Part shown: one piece after another, positions 8,702 through 17,210 of the stretch | How the letters are laid out: each line of letters starts with the position of its first letter | Numbering within the stretch: the first letter of the stretch is position 1 | Origin: Methylomonas fluvii | Lineage (GTDB): Bacteria; Pseudomonadota; Gammaproteobacteria; Methylococcales; Methylomonadaceae | Direction: 5' to 3' | DNA: 64,000 nucleotides | NCBI RefSeq assembly: GCF_014850975.1 | Contig: NZ_JACXST010000001.1 | Coordinates: 930,001 to 994,000 of the forward strand | Made by a program: the position numbers and the translations under genes | The notes under the pieces: generated by a model | Told to the model about the DNA's origin: nothing | What the model saw: only the letters and a program-made list of their open reading frames with translations | Database searches by the model: none

Positions 8702-11374
8702 TTAGATCAACCAAGGAGCGGTTGCGTCAGGGTTGATGTTGTATTTAGCAATGGCTACCTCGACCTTGGCGGCGTCGAACTCGCCGGCTTGCGCCAAGCT
8801 GTGAAGAGCGGCGACGGTAACGTGGTATCTGTCCACTTCGAAGAAGCTACGCAGCTTGGCGCGGGTGTCCGAGCGGCCGAAACCGTCCGTACCCAGTACC
8901 GCGTAAGAGCGTTTCACCCATGGGCGAATTTGTTCGGCAAATGCGCGCATGTAATCGGTAGCGGCAATGATCGGCCCTTTGCTGTTGTCCAGGCAATGCG
9001 CGATATGGTTGGTGCGCGGCTTTTCGGTAGGGTGCAAGCGATTCCAGCGCTCGCAGGTTTGGCCGTCGCGAGCCAGCTCAGTGAAACTTGGGCAGCTCCA
9101 GATGTCGGCGTCCACCCCCCAATCATCGTGCAGCAGTTTGGCGGCTTCGATGACTTCGATAAAGATGGTGCCGGAACCCAGCAGTTGCACTCGCGGTTTT
9201 TTGCTGTTCGGACCTTTTTTGAACAAATACATGCCTTTCAGAATGTCGGCCTCTGCGCCTTCCGGCATGGCCGGCTGGTCGTAGTTCTCGTTCATCAGGG
9301 TGATGTAATAGAAAATATCTTCCTGTTCGACAAACATCCGGCGCAAGCCGTCCTGAATGATCACCGCCAATTCGCAGGCAAAGGTGGGATCGTAGGAATA
9401 GCAGTTTGGCACGGTTGCCGACATCAGATGGCTGTGGCCGTCTTCGTGCTGCAAACCTTCGCCGTTCAAGGTGGTTCTGCCGGCGGTGCCGCCCAGCAGG
9501 AAACCGCGGGTGCGTTGATCGGCCGCGGCCCAGATCAAATCACCGACCCGTTGGAAGCCAAACATCGAGTAATAGATGAAGAACGGAATCATCGGTACGC
9601 CGTGGGTCGAATAGGCGGTACCCGCCGCAATCCAGTCGCACAGGCCGCCTGCTTCGTTGATACCCTCCTGCAACACCTGGCCGTGCTTGTCTTCCTTGTA
9701 AAACATCAGTTGCTCGGCGTCTTGCGGGGTGTAGAGCTGGCCGACTTGAGACCAGATACCCAGCTGCCGGAACATGCCTTCCATACCAAAAGTGCGCGAT
9801 TCGTCCGGGACAATCGGTACTACGCGCTTGCCGATTTGCTTGTCCTTGACCAGGATATTCAGAATGCGCACAAAGGCCATCGTGGTGGAAATTTCGTGGC
9901 CTTCGCCGGTGCCGTCCAATAGCGCTTTGAAAGCGGATAAGGCCGGTATTTCGAGTGGGTAGGACTTGGCGCGGCGAGCCGGCAGATAACCGCCCAGATC
10001 GACGCGGCGTTGGCGCAGGTAATTCAGTTCCGCAGAGTCTTCCGCAAAACGCAGGTAGGGCAGGTTGATCAATTCTTCGTCGCTGACCGGCAATTGATAG
10101 CGATCGCGGATGTATTTGATCGATTCCATGCTCATCTTCTTTTGCTGATGACTAGTGTTTTGCGCCTGTCCCGAATCGCCCATGCCGTAACCTTTAATGG
10201 TTTTAGCCAGAACCACGGTGGGTTGGCCGGTATGATTGACTGCAGCATTGAAAGCCGCGAAGACTTTGATCGGGTCGTGGCCGCCGCGATTCAATTCCCA
10301 GATGTCGCGGTCGGTGTAATCCTTGACGAGTTCCTGCAGTTCGGGTGTATTGAAGAATTTTTCCCGGACGTAGGCGCCGTCCTTGGATTTGAAGGTTTGG
10401 TAATCGCCATCGACGCATTCCATCATGCGTTTAACCACCAGACCGTCCTTGTCGCGGGACAGGATGGCGTCCCAGCGCCGGCCCCAGATTACTTTGATGA
10501 CATTCCAGTTGGCGCCGCGGAAGTTGGCTTCCAATTCTTGAATAATCTTGCCGTTGCCGCGTACCGGGCCGTCCAGACGTTGCAGGTTGCAGTTGACGAC
10601 GAAAATCAGGTTATCCAGTTTTTCGCGGCCGGCCATGCCGATCGCGCCCAGGGTTTCCGGTTCGTCGGTTTCGCCGTCGCCTAGGAAGGCCCAGACTTTA
10701 CGGCCTTCGGTGTTGGCAAAACCGCGGTTTTGCATATAACGCATGAAGCGTGCTTGGTAGATCGCCATGATCGGGCCCAGACCCATCGATACGGTGGGGA
10801 ATTGCCAGAAGTCCGGCATCAGCCAAGGGTGGGGATAAGACGACAAGCCGTTGCCGCCCACTTCCTGTCTAAAACTATCCATTTGTTCTTCGCTCAAACG
10901 GCCCAGCAAGAAGGCGTGAGCATAGGTACCAGGCGCGGAATGGCCCTGCGAGAAAATCAGGTCGCCACCGTGTTTGTCCGAAGGTGCACTCCAGAAATGA
11001 TTTTGACCGACGTCGTACAAGGTGACCGCGGACGCGAAACTGGCAATATGGCCGCCGACATTGGTGTATTTGTTGGCACGTAACACCATCATCATGGCAT
11101 TCCAGCGCACATAGGAGCGGATGGTGCGTTCGATGTCGGTGTTGCCGGGGAATTTGGGTTGCCGGTCTATCGGGATGGTGTTGATGTAAGGCGTATTGGC
11201 GGAGAACGGAATGTCCATGCCGGCTTGTCTGGCGGTACTGAGCAGGGTTTCGATCAAAAAGCTGGCGCGTTCGCCGCCTTCTTTTTCTATCACCGCTTGC
11301 AGTGCCTCCATCCATTCTAGGGTTTCAGCAGGATCAATATCGTGTTTGGCGGCAATATCGGTATTGTTGGTCAT
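8702..11374 (-). CDS. aceE: Pyruvate dehydrogenase E1 component (homodimeric type)
   Basis: A thiamine-diphosphate enzyme that decarboxylates pyruvate and reductively acetylates the lipoyl group of E2. At 890 residues it is the single-chain homodimeric E1 of gammaproteobacteria. The thiamine-diphosphate motif starts at GDG (232-234) and ends at NCNLQ (261-265). The sequence is strongly conserved throughout (for example GGHIASFASAVTLYDVG and FGRSDTRAKLRSFFEVD). It is the first gene of the operon with aceF and lpdA. A GntR-type palindrome (11477-11495) about 100 bp upstream could be the site of a PdhR-like repressor. Confidence 0.98.
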   Translation of the reverse strand: MTNNTDIAAKHDIDPAETLEWMEALQAVIEKEGGERASFLIETLLSTARQAGMDIPFSANTPYINTIPIDRQPKFPGNTDIERTIRSYVRWNAMMMVLRANKYTNVGGHIASFASAVTLYDVGQNHFWSAPSDKHGGDLIFSQGHSAPGTYAHAFLLGRLSEEQMDSFRQEVGGNGLSSYPHPWLMPDFWQFPTVSMGLGPIMAIYQARFMRYMQNRGFANTEGRKVWAFLGDGETDEPETLGAIGMAGREKLDNLIFVVNCNLQRLDGPVRGNGKIIQELEANFRGANWNVIKVIWGRRWDAILSRDKDGLVVKRMMECVDGDYQTFKSKDGAYVREKFFNTPELQELVKDYTDRDIWELNRGGHDPIKVFAAFNAAVNHTGQPTVVLAKTIKGYGMGDSGQAQNTSHQQKKMSMESIKYIRDRYQLPVSDEELINLPYLRFAEDSAELNYLRQRRVDLGGYLPARRAKSYPLEIPALSAFKALLDGTGEGHEISTTMAFVRILNILVKDKQIGKRVVPIVPDESRTFGMEGMFRQLGIWSQVGQLYTPQDAEQLMFYKEDKHGQVLQEGINEAGGLCDWIAAGTAYSTHGVPMIPFFIYYSMFGFQRVGDLIWAAADQRTRGFLLGGTAGRTTLNGEGLQHEDGHSHLMSATVPNCYSYDPTFACELAVIIQDGLRRMFVEQEDIFYYITLMNENYDQPAMPEGAEADILKGMYLFKKGPNSKKPRVQLLGSGTIFIEVIEAAKLLHDDWGVDADIWSCPSFTELARDGQTCERWNRLHPTEKPRTNHIAHCLDNSKGPIIAATDYMRAFAEQIRPWVKRSYAVLGTDGFGRSDTRAKLRSFFEVDRYHVTVAALHSLAQAGEFDAAKVEVAIAKYNINPDATAPWLI

Positions 11375-11476
11375 TACGGAACCTTGGAAAACGTTGGATT
11401 AGCTTAAAAAGGATACCTGAAATGACTGGTTTGAGCATATTTTTTTAGTAATCCGCTGCCAGCAAATCAGGCTAGA

Positions 11477-11495
11477 ATCCAGGTAAAACCTGGAT
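11477..11495 (-). promoter_or_regulatory. Candidate PdhR/GntR-type operator upstream of aceE
   Basis: ATCCAGGT-AAA-ACCTGGAT is a perfect 8-bp inverted repeat with a 3-nt centre. Its GGTnnnACC core and spacing match the known E. coli PdhR site, ATTGGTnnnACCAAT. On the minus strand it falls between a weak -35 (TTGGCT) and a weak -10 (GATTCT). Repressor identity is inference; no PdhR gene lies in the window. Confidence 0.5.
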
Positions 11496-11596
11496 GTAGC
11501 CAAAAAACGCAGCGGTTTGGTTTTTTCAAACCTGCAAAAGGTTATTGCATGGATAGAATTGCATTGGATTTAATGAGTTTCAGCCCTTAAGTACAG

Positions 11597-11626
11597 TTGG
11601 CTTTGCAATCCGACATAACGTAAAAT
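11597..11626 (+). promoter_or_regulatory. Candidate promoter for the VPLPA-CTERM gene
   Basis: TTGGCT (11597-11602) and TAAAAT (11621-11626) are 18 bp apart, 33 bp ahead of the ATG at 11659. Confidence 0.4.
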
Positions 11627-11658
11627 TTGCGCCAGTACTCATTTTTAAGGAAACCCTG

Positions 11659-12243
11659 ATGTTTAATCGAATATTTAAATCCATGCTTGCTGTGTTTCTT
11701 GCTTCCGCAAGTTTAGAGGCTGGTGCTGCGATATTTACATCTCAAGTATTTCTTAAGGCCCAGGAGAGCGATGGTGAGCTTTTCCGCTTTACGGTCGAAA
11801 ATGCACCGTTTGCCGCCATGGTTGACGGTACCCTGTTGATCCGCGCGCGTGGCGATTACAGTGAAAATTCCAGTGAAAATATTGAGGTGACGGTTGATGA
11901 GGCGCCACTAGGCTTAGTGTCCCCTTCTGACGGCGGTAACATTATCACTAGCTATCACGAGGATCATGTGGAATGGGAGCAAGTACTGGTGTTAAATGCC
12001 GCCGATTTAGTGAATTGGACTAGCGATCATAAGATTGTTATTGGGCTGAATTTGAGCTCGGACGTGGAATATAATCTGGCCGCTGGAAGCTCAACTCTGG
12101 TCGATGCAGACAAACGTCTGCGTTTTGTAGAGGCGACCCTGGTTTACGAAACGTCTGCTGTGCCGTTGCCGGCAGCAGTCTGGGTGTTCCTGAGCGGTTT
12201 AATCGGCATGGTTGGTTACGGCAGGTCGCGCAAAACCATGTGA
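11659..12243 (+). CDS. VPLPA-CTERM sorting domain protein
   Basis: A 194-residue exported protein. The N-terminus is a signal peptide (basic start, hydrophobic core, likely cleavage after EAGA near residue 24). The middle is a beta-rich domain without a recognised family. The C-terminus has the tripartite exosortase-type sorting signal: VPLPAAVWVF, a hydrophobic helix (LSGLIGMVGYG), then a basic tail (RSRK). Proteins of this kind are processed by exosortase-family enzymes and usually end in the envelope or extracellular polysaccharide. No exosortase gene is present in the window. It stands alone, converging on the LapA-like gene with a shared palindromic terminator. Confidence 0.85.
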   Translation: MFNRIFKSMLAVFLASASLEAGAAIFTSQVFLKAQESDGELFRFTVENAPFAAMVDGTLLIRARGDYSENSSENIEVTVDEAPLGLVSPSDGGNIITSYHEDHVEWEQVLVLNAADLVNWTSDHKIVIGLNLSSDVEYNLAAGSSTLVDADKRLRFVEATLVYETSAVPLPAAVWVFLSGLIGMVGYGRSRKTM

Positions 12244-12247
12244 TTCC

Positions 12248-12309
12248 AGCTATCTTGCTCACACAAAAAAACCGGCCCAGGCCGGTTTTTTTGTGTGAGC
12301 AAGATAGCT
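12248..12309. terminator. Bidirectional terminator: perfect palindrome with 30-bp arms
   Basis: The arms 12248-12277 and 12280-12309 are exact complements around a 2-nt CA loop. The centre is ACCGGCC/GGCCGGT flanked by seven A on the left and seven T on the right, so it works as a rho-independent terminator in both directions. The match continues 17 bp beyond the A/T tracts, more than termination requires. It sits 4 bp after one convergent gene and 9 bp before the end of the other. Confidence 0.9.
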
Positions 12310-12318
12310 CTGCTAAGA

Positions 12319-14082
12319 TTAGGAAATAAGGCTATCCGGATGCTGTAAATCTGGCGATATTGGCGCGGTGATATTGTTCAGCAGCGCGTCGGTATCCACG
12401 CTAAAGCTACCTCTAACACTATCGCCGTCGCCGTCAGTCGCCGTAAAGCCAAAGTTTAACGTTAAACTTTGGGCGCTAGGGAGGTTGTATTTTACGCCCC
12501 CTAACTCGAACTTGCCCGCAGTCATTTCGATTTTCAATGTATCGTAGCCGCCGGAGATATTGATCGCCGAGGTAAAGCCGCTGCTGGCGGGTGCGGTAAC
12601 GTTTGCTCTGCTTCCCACTAAGTTGCCGTCTTTAAAGGCAGTCCAGGAAAATCTATCCGGGCCGGATTGATCGATATTGAATTCGTTGAGTTGAACGGCG
12701 TTGACCGCTGTCCCGAATTTAAACGTAATCGTTTCGCCTCTGTCCAAGGTCGCGTCGTTAACGCCAATGTGGTTTTGGCTTAAAGCAAGGTTGTTACCTT
12801 CCACCAGTACGTTACCCACAGAAATCTGTCCCGGCGATAAAATGTTGGCGTTTTCAAAAGTTAGCGTCACAGGGCTTGGGGCAGGCATATCCAATATGTC
12901 GAATAGCGTTAACTTATAAGCGCCATCCGGAGCGCTGTCGATGGTTGGGGACAACGAAAATACCAAGCGATCTTCAATGCCGGGAAAGTTTTCATTTTTT
13001 TCGCCTCTGTCGACAAAAGCATAAAGCTCATCCAAGCCATCATTGTTTGAATCGAATACTGTGATGCTGAGTCTGTCCGATTTCGAGGTTAATCTACCAT
13101 TCAAATTCTCCAACTCGACTTTGCCTAAACCGTCAAACCCTAAGTCGTAATCGATTAATCCGGTCAATGTGGTGCCTGCAACGTCTTTAATGCTGCCATT
13201 GCTATTAGCAACGACGGGGCCGTCGTCGAATACACTGGCTGTGAAGCTAGTATTAGCCGTATTGCCATTCTGATCGCTTAACGTTGCAGAAAATGTAAAA
13301 TCTTTAACAGGCGACTCCTGATTGCCTACGTCCTCGTGGGGCAGTGCTTGCAGCAGGGTGAAAGTATATGTGCCATTTTTAACGGTGACTTGATATGAGC
13401 CGTCGTTGGCGGTCAATGTTTGCGTAGCACTATCCCAAGTTGCTCCGTTGGCCGACAGCACAACGGACGTTGGAGCCTGATCATTAATACGTAATATTCC
13501 AGATTCGGTTGGCAACACATTAGCGCTAGCTTCACTTTCATCCACAAATACATTGCCTGCAGTAGCACCTTGGCTCGGATTCAATATCAAAACTTCGGGC
13601 ACAATCGGCGGAAATGCCACCTCAGGACCCGTGGTATCGAAACCGTTAGTGACAGGTGCTACGGGGTTGAGATATTCGACGGTAACCGGCACATGGCCCT
13701 CGTTACCTGCCCCAGGTGCGCCTCCTGCTCCCGGCGCACCGCCAGCGGCAGTCGCTTCAGCTATTGTGGTTGGATCGGCGCCGGCCAGTAAGGCCGCCTG
13801 AATATCTTCGGCGCTGGGCCCGGCGGGTGTCGGGTTCTCTGCGCTCTGAGCGGGCTCACCTTGCTCCTGCAGCGCTGCAGCAAGCTGCATGCTGTCGTTG
13901 CCGCCCATATCAACAAAAGAGCCATTGGCAAGCTGTATCATCACCGTGCTGCCATCGGCAGTGGTCAAAAGATCGGTTGGGTAAACGCGGTCGCCCACCT
14001 GCAAAATACGTTTACTGCCGTCGGCGGCAATGGCGGTAACGGTGCCAGTTGCGATTTTAACGATGCCGATTTCTTTGGCCAT
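12319..14082 (-). CDS. Short LapA-like protein with N-terminal retention module
   Basis: A 587-residue protein with no classical signal peptide. Residues 1-68 match the retention module of LapA-type adhesins (ATGTVTAIAADGSKRILQVGD, then GSFVDMGGNDSMQL). An Ala/Gly-rich linker holds TAAG at 111-114, the type of site cut by LapG in Pseudomonas fluorescens LapA, at nearly the same position. Ig-like/T1SS-143-type domains follow (about 165-300 and 300-575). LapA proteins are normally several thousand residues long and end with RTX repeats and a type I secretion signal; here I see no RTX nonapeptides and the chain ends soon after ATDGDGDSVRGSF. The start at 14082 follows CCGGAGC. No LapBCE, LapD or LapG lies nearby. 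It could be a remnant or a small adhesin. Confidence 0.75.
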   Translation of the reverse strand: MAKEIGIVKIATGTVTAIAADGSKRILQVGDRVYPTDLLTTADGSTVMIQLANGSFVDMGGNDSMQLAAALQEQGEPAQSAENPTPAGPSAEDIQAALLAGADPTTIAEATAAGGAPGAGGAPGAGNEGHVPVTVEYLNPVAPVTNGFDTTGPEVAFPPIVPEVLILNPSQGATAGNVFVDESEASANVLPTESGILRINDQAPTSVVLSANGATWDSATQTLTANDGSYQVTVKNGTYTFTLLQALPHEDVGNQESPVKDFTFSATLSDQNGNTANTSFTASVFDDGPVVANSNGSIKDVAGTTLTGLIDYDLGFDGLGKVELENLNGRLTSKSDRLSITVFDSNNDGLDELYAFVDRGEKNENFPGIEDRLVFSLSPTIDSAPDGAYKLTLFDILDMPAPSPVTLTFENANILSPGQISVGNVLVEGNNLALSQNHIGVNDATLDRGETITFKFGTAVNAVQLNEFNIDQSGPDRFSWTAFKDGNLVGSRANVTAPASSGFTSAINISGGYDTLKIEMTAGKFELGGVKYNLPSAQSLTLNFGFTATDGDGDSVRGSFSVDTDALLNNITAPISPDLQHPDSLIS

Positions 14083-14194
14083 GCTTTGCTCCGGAGTTTA
14101 TTCCAAATAAATAACGTGATTTTGTGGCCGAATAATAAGCTAATTTGAACAAGTTGACATAGTACCTTGGTTCGAAATTTGCCGAGACGAGTTG

Positions 14195-15799
14195 TTAGGA
14201 ACTGCAGGACAGCATGGAACAACCGGCGCGTTGCTTGGCCCAATCGGGCCGCTTAGCGGCAAAACTCTGCTTGTCCGCTTGATCGGCGTAAGGATGGCGC
14301 AGCACTTCAAGCAATTCCTGAACTAAAGAAAAATCACCTTGTTCTGCCTGGTCAATAGCCAATTGCGCTAGGTAATTACGCAATACATATTTCGGATTGA
14401 CTTCATTCATCGCCGAACTGCGCTCCAGCGCTAGCCGGCCATCGCGCTGACTGCGTAGGCAGTAAATGGCGAACCAGCGGGTAGCTTGCTCCATAATATC
14501 GTCGCTTAAGGGCTCGTAGCTGGTGCGTTGCAACAGCGCTAAAAATTGCGCCGGCGAATTGGCTTCCGCGCTGACATCGATATCAGCCAGCTGTCGATAA
14601 AACAAGGTCATATCGGTTTCAGCGGCTTGCATGAGCTGGGTTAAGTCGTTCACCAAGGTCTCGTCTTCGCCGGGTTCGAACATTGTTAAGCCCAATTTGG
14701 CGGCCATCATCGCCTGCCAGCCAGCGTCGAAGGTCTCGGTATAGGCCGATAAAGCTTGTTGCAAACTTTCGGCGCGCATAATCAGCGGATACAAAGCGTT
14801 GGCGAGTTGTACCAAATTCCAATACGCAATTTTCGCCTGATTGCCGAAGCGGTAACGGCGGCCTTGTGCATCAGTGGTGTTGGGGGTCCAGTCCGGATCG
14901 TAATTTTCCAGCCAGCCGTAAGGACCATAATCGATGGTCAAACCCAGGATCGACATATTGTCGGTGTTCATTACCCCGTGCACGAAACCGACCCGCTGCC
15001 AATGCACGATCATCTCGGCGGTTTTGCGGCAGACTTGCTTAAACCAATCCAGATACACAGGAATCGATGGTTCGCCCAACTCCGGAAAATCGGTACGTAT
15101 GGTGTAATCCACCAGTTTTTTCAGCGAGTCGATGTCATCGCGCGCTGTGAATATTTGAAAACTGCCGAAGCGCACGAAAGACGGTGCCACCCGGCATACC
15201 ACCGCGCTAGGTTCCATTTGCGGATTACCGTCGTAAAACATATCTCGCACCACCTGTTTGCCGGTTAGGATCACGCTTAAGGCGCGGGTGGTCGGCACGC
15301 CGAGATGATGCATGGCTTCGCTGCACAAAAACTCACGTATTGACGAACGCAGTACCGCCAAGCCGTCGGCGCTGCGGGAATAGGGCGTCACGCCCGCGCC
15401 TTTCAGTTGTAGGGTGTAGCGTTGTTTACGCTGATTAAGCACCTCGCCCAAATTGATGGCCCGGCCATCGCCGAGCTGGCCGGCCCAATGGCCGAATTGA
15501 TGGCCGCCGTAGCACATTGCATACGCTTCCATGCCTTTTGCGAGTCTGCTGCCGGCGAATACCTGGCAAAAATCATCCGATTCACAGATTTCGGCGGATA
15601 AGCCCAAATCTTCCGCGACTTCTTTGGAATAAGCGACTAGCCTGGGTTGCTGCGCCGGCGTCGGATTTACCCGGGAATAGCAGGCTGCATAAACTTGGCG
15701 CCGAAAATTATCCGGTTCGGGATCACCAGGCAACTCGCGGATAAAACGATTGTCGAAGTTCAGATTATCGAGGGCTGAATTGTGGTTTTCGGTAGGCAT
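14195..15799 (-). CDS. selO: Protein adenylyltransferase SelO (YdiU)
   Basis: SelO is a pseudokinase-fold enzyme that transfers AMP from ATP to Ser, Thr or Tyr of target proteins, with a role in redox homeostasis. The 534-residue protein has the family signatures AYAMCYGGHQFGHWAGQLGDGRA-like sequence near 92-113, the kinase-like QLKGAGVTPYSR region (131-142), and the metal-binding NTDN and DYGPYGW motifs. The C-terminus ends CSMLSCSS; eukaryotic SelO has selenocysteine near this position, here replaced by cysteine. It is a single gene. Confidence 0.95.
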   Translation of the reverse strand: MPTENHNSALDNLNFDNRFIRELPGDPEPDNFRRQVYAACYSRVNPTPAQQPRLVAYSKEVAEDLGLSAEICESDDFCQVFAGSRLAKGMEAYAMCYGGHQFGHWAGQLGDGRAINLGEVLNQRKQRYTLQLKGAGVTPYSRSADGLAVLRSSIREFLCSEAMHHLGVPTTRALSVILTGKQVVRDMFYDGNPQMEPSAVVCRVAPSFVRFGSFQIFTARDDIDSLKKLVDYTIRTDFPELGEPSIPVYLDWFKQVCRKTAEMIVHWQRVGFVHGVMNTDNMSILGLTIDYGPYGWLENYDPDWTPNTTDAQGRRYRFGNQAKIAYWNLVQLANALYPLIMRAESLQQALSAYTETFDAGWQAMMAAKLGLTMFEPGEDETLVNDLTQLMQAAETDMTLFYRQLADIDVSAEANSPAQFLALLQRTSYEPLSDDIMEQATRWFAIYCLRSQRDGRLALERSSAMNEVNPKYVLRNYLAQLAIDQAEQGDFSLVQELLEVLRHPYADQADKQSFAAKRPDWAKQRAGCSMLSCSS

Positions 15800-15909
15800 G
15801 ATGACATCTTATCGGTGGCTAAAAAATTTTCGAATCGCGGCTGGAACCGGCTAAGATAAGCCACTAACAGCTAGTTTATATCAATCAACTTTTCAATCAG
15901 GGAATACCA

Positions 15910-16254
15910 ATGAACAATTTTCTTGCAAAACGCGGACCACGCGCTTTTGGCTTTAGTTCACTTCTATTAGTCGCCAGCCTTGCGACGACGCAATTGACCG
16001 GTTGCTTTACTGTCGGCCAAGAGTTTTCCCCCGTCAGAGTTCCGGAAATTAAGGTCGGCCAAACCCGTAAGCAAGATATTACCGAAATGTTCGGCACGCC
16101 TTGGCGCACCGGTATGGAAGATGGTAAGCCTACCTGGACTTACGGGATCTACAAATATGCCTTGTTCGGCGGTAACGATTCCCAGGATTTGCTGATTCGC
16201 TTCGACGCGCAAGGCGTGGTGCGCTCTTACACCTTTAGTTCGACCCGCAAATAA
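15910..16254 (+). CDS. Outer-membrane lipoprotein, SmpA/BamE-like fold
   Basis: A 114-residue protein with a lipoprotein signal: basic N-terminus, hydrophobic stretch, and lipobox LTGC with the acylated Cys near residue 32. The mature part (VGQTRKQDITEMFGTPWRTGMEDGKPTWTYG) resembles the compact SmpA/OmlA (BamE) fold, in which a short helix follows the xxGxTxxxVxxxFGxP motif. It is probably not BamE itself, since the rest of that sequence is not matched. It is followed closely by the M23 peptidase gene (12 nt gap), so the two envelope proteins may be cotranscribed. Confidence 0.8.
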   Translation: MNNFLAKRGPRAFGFSSLLLVASLATTQLTGCFTVGQEFSPVRVPEIKVGQTRKQDITEMFGTPWRTGMEDGKPTWTYGIYKYALFGGNDSQDLLIRFDAQGVVRSYTFSSTRK

Positions 16255-16266
16255 TCGTGGTGGCCG

Positions 16267-17208
16267 GTGTTTGCTCGCGGCATTTTAGCTATCTCGCTGT
16301 TACTGGCGTCCAGTAGCGGCGTAGCTAAAAAGCTTTATAAATATCAGGACGTTGAGGGTAATTGGTATTTTACCGATCAGGCCCCCGCATCGAATCAGCC
16401 GGTAGAAGTCAGACAGTTAAAAACCGCCAATCCTAAGCGCGTTTGGCTGGAAAAAACGGCCGATGATTTGCAACCGAGTTTTTTTGCGCTGAACGCCTAT
16501 CCGGGGCCTATCGAACTGGCAGTCGATTGGCGAGAGCGGGAAAATGTCAGCGCCAATCCGGATTTGCCGCGCCGCTTTGTCGTTGAATCCGGACGGTCCG
16601 GCAGCTTGTTTTCGCTTATTCCCAAGCAAAGCGCCGGATTTTGTAGTGTCAATCTGCAATATAGCTACGTGGTTGGGCGGCCTTTACCCGGCTATGTGAG
16701 TCAAACGCTTTATAAACCACCCTTGCCTGCCGGTACGCAGTTTCAAATTACCCAGGCTTTTAATGGACCATACAGCCATAACGATGAACAGAATCGTTAT
16801 GCGGTAGACATCATGATGCCGGTTGATACTCCGATTTACGCCGCCCGAGGCGGTATCGTGCTGGAAGTGGAAAATGACTATACCAGTCATGGCACTAGCC
16901 AGTCTTACGCCAGCAAAGCCAACAGTATCAGGATCTTGCATGAAGACGGCTCCATGGCTGTGTACGCGCATCTGGCTTTGGAAAAAGCCCAAGTCACGCC
17001 AGGAATGCGGGTGACAACCGGGCAGTTGATAGGTTACTCCGGCAATACCGGCTTGACGACCGGGCCGCATTTGCATTTTGCGGTGCAGATCAATCGCGGT
17101 ATGGAGCTGATTTCCGTACCGTTTCAATTTACCGACTTGAACGGTCTGGCGGTGGAGCCAAGGCTTGGCCTGTGGTTGTCCGGGCCGGCGGCTGCCGCCG
17201 GCAATTAG
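16267..17208 (+). CDS. M23-family metallopeptidase with N-terminal DUF4124
   Basis: A 313-residue exported protein beginning at GTG 16267. A signal peptide (to about residue 20) is followed by a DUF4124-type segment (KKLYKYQDVEGNWYFTDQAP), a linker, then a LytM/M23 domain in the C-terminal half. That domain has RYAVDIMMPVDTPIYAARGG, YAHL, and the catalytic GPHLHF. The His normally four residues before the zinc-binding Asp is Arg here; a His further upstream (YSHND) may replace it, as in related sequences. M23 enzymes cut peptidoglycan crosslinks or act as regulators of amidases. It lies just after a lipoprotein gene and converges on a diguanylate cyclase. Confidence 0.88.
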   Translation: MFARGILAISLLLASSSGVAKKLYKYQDVEGNWYFTDQAPASNQPVEVRQLKTANPKRVWLEKTADDLQPSFFALNAYPGPIELAVDWRERENVSANPDLPRRFVVESGRSGSLFSLIPKQSAGFCSVNLQYSYVVGRPLPGYVSQTLYKPPLPAGTQFQITQAFNGPYSHNDEQNRYAVDIMMPVDTPIYAARGGIVLEVENDYTSHGTSQSYASKANSIRILHEDGSMAVYAHLALEKAQVTPGMRVTTGQLIGYSGNTGLTTGPHLHFAVQINRGMELISVPFQFTDLNGLAVEPRLGLWLSGPAAAAGN

Positions 17209-17210
17209 CC

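Noticed and set aside
8054-9922. A 622-codon frame on the plus strand opposite aceF and aceE
   Set aside because: It lies wholly opposite two highly conserved genes, has no recognisable domain and crosses their junction. It reflects the codon bias of the real genes.
10010-10684. A 224-codon frame on the plus strand opposite aceE
   Set aside because: Antisense shadow of aceE with no family resemblance.
14195-15799. Selenoprotein annotation for SelO
   Set aside because: The C-terminal position is an ordinary Cys codon and no in-frame TGA or SECIS element is evident.
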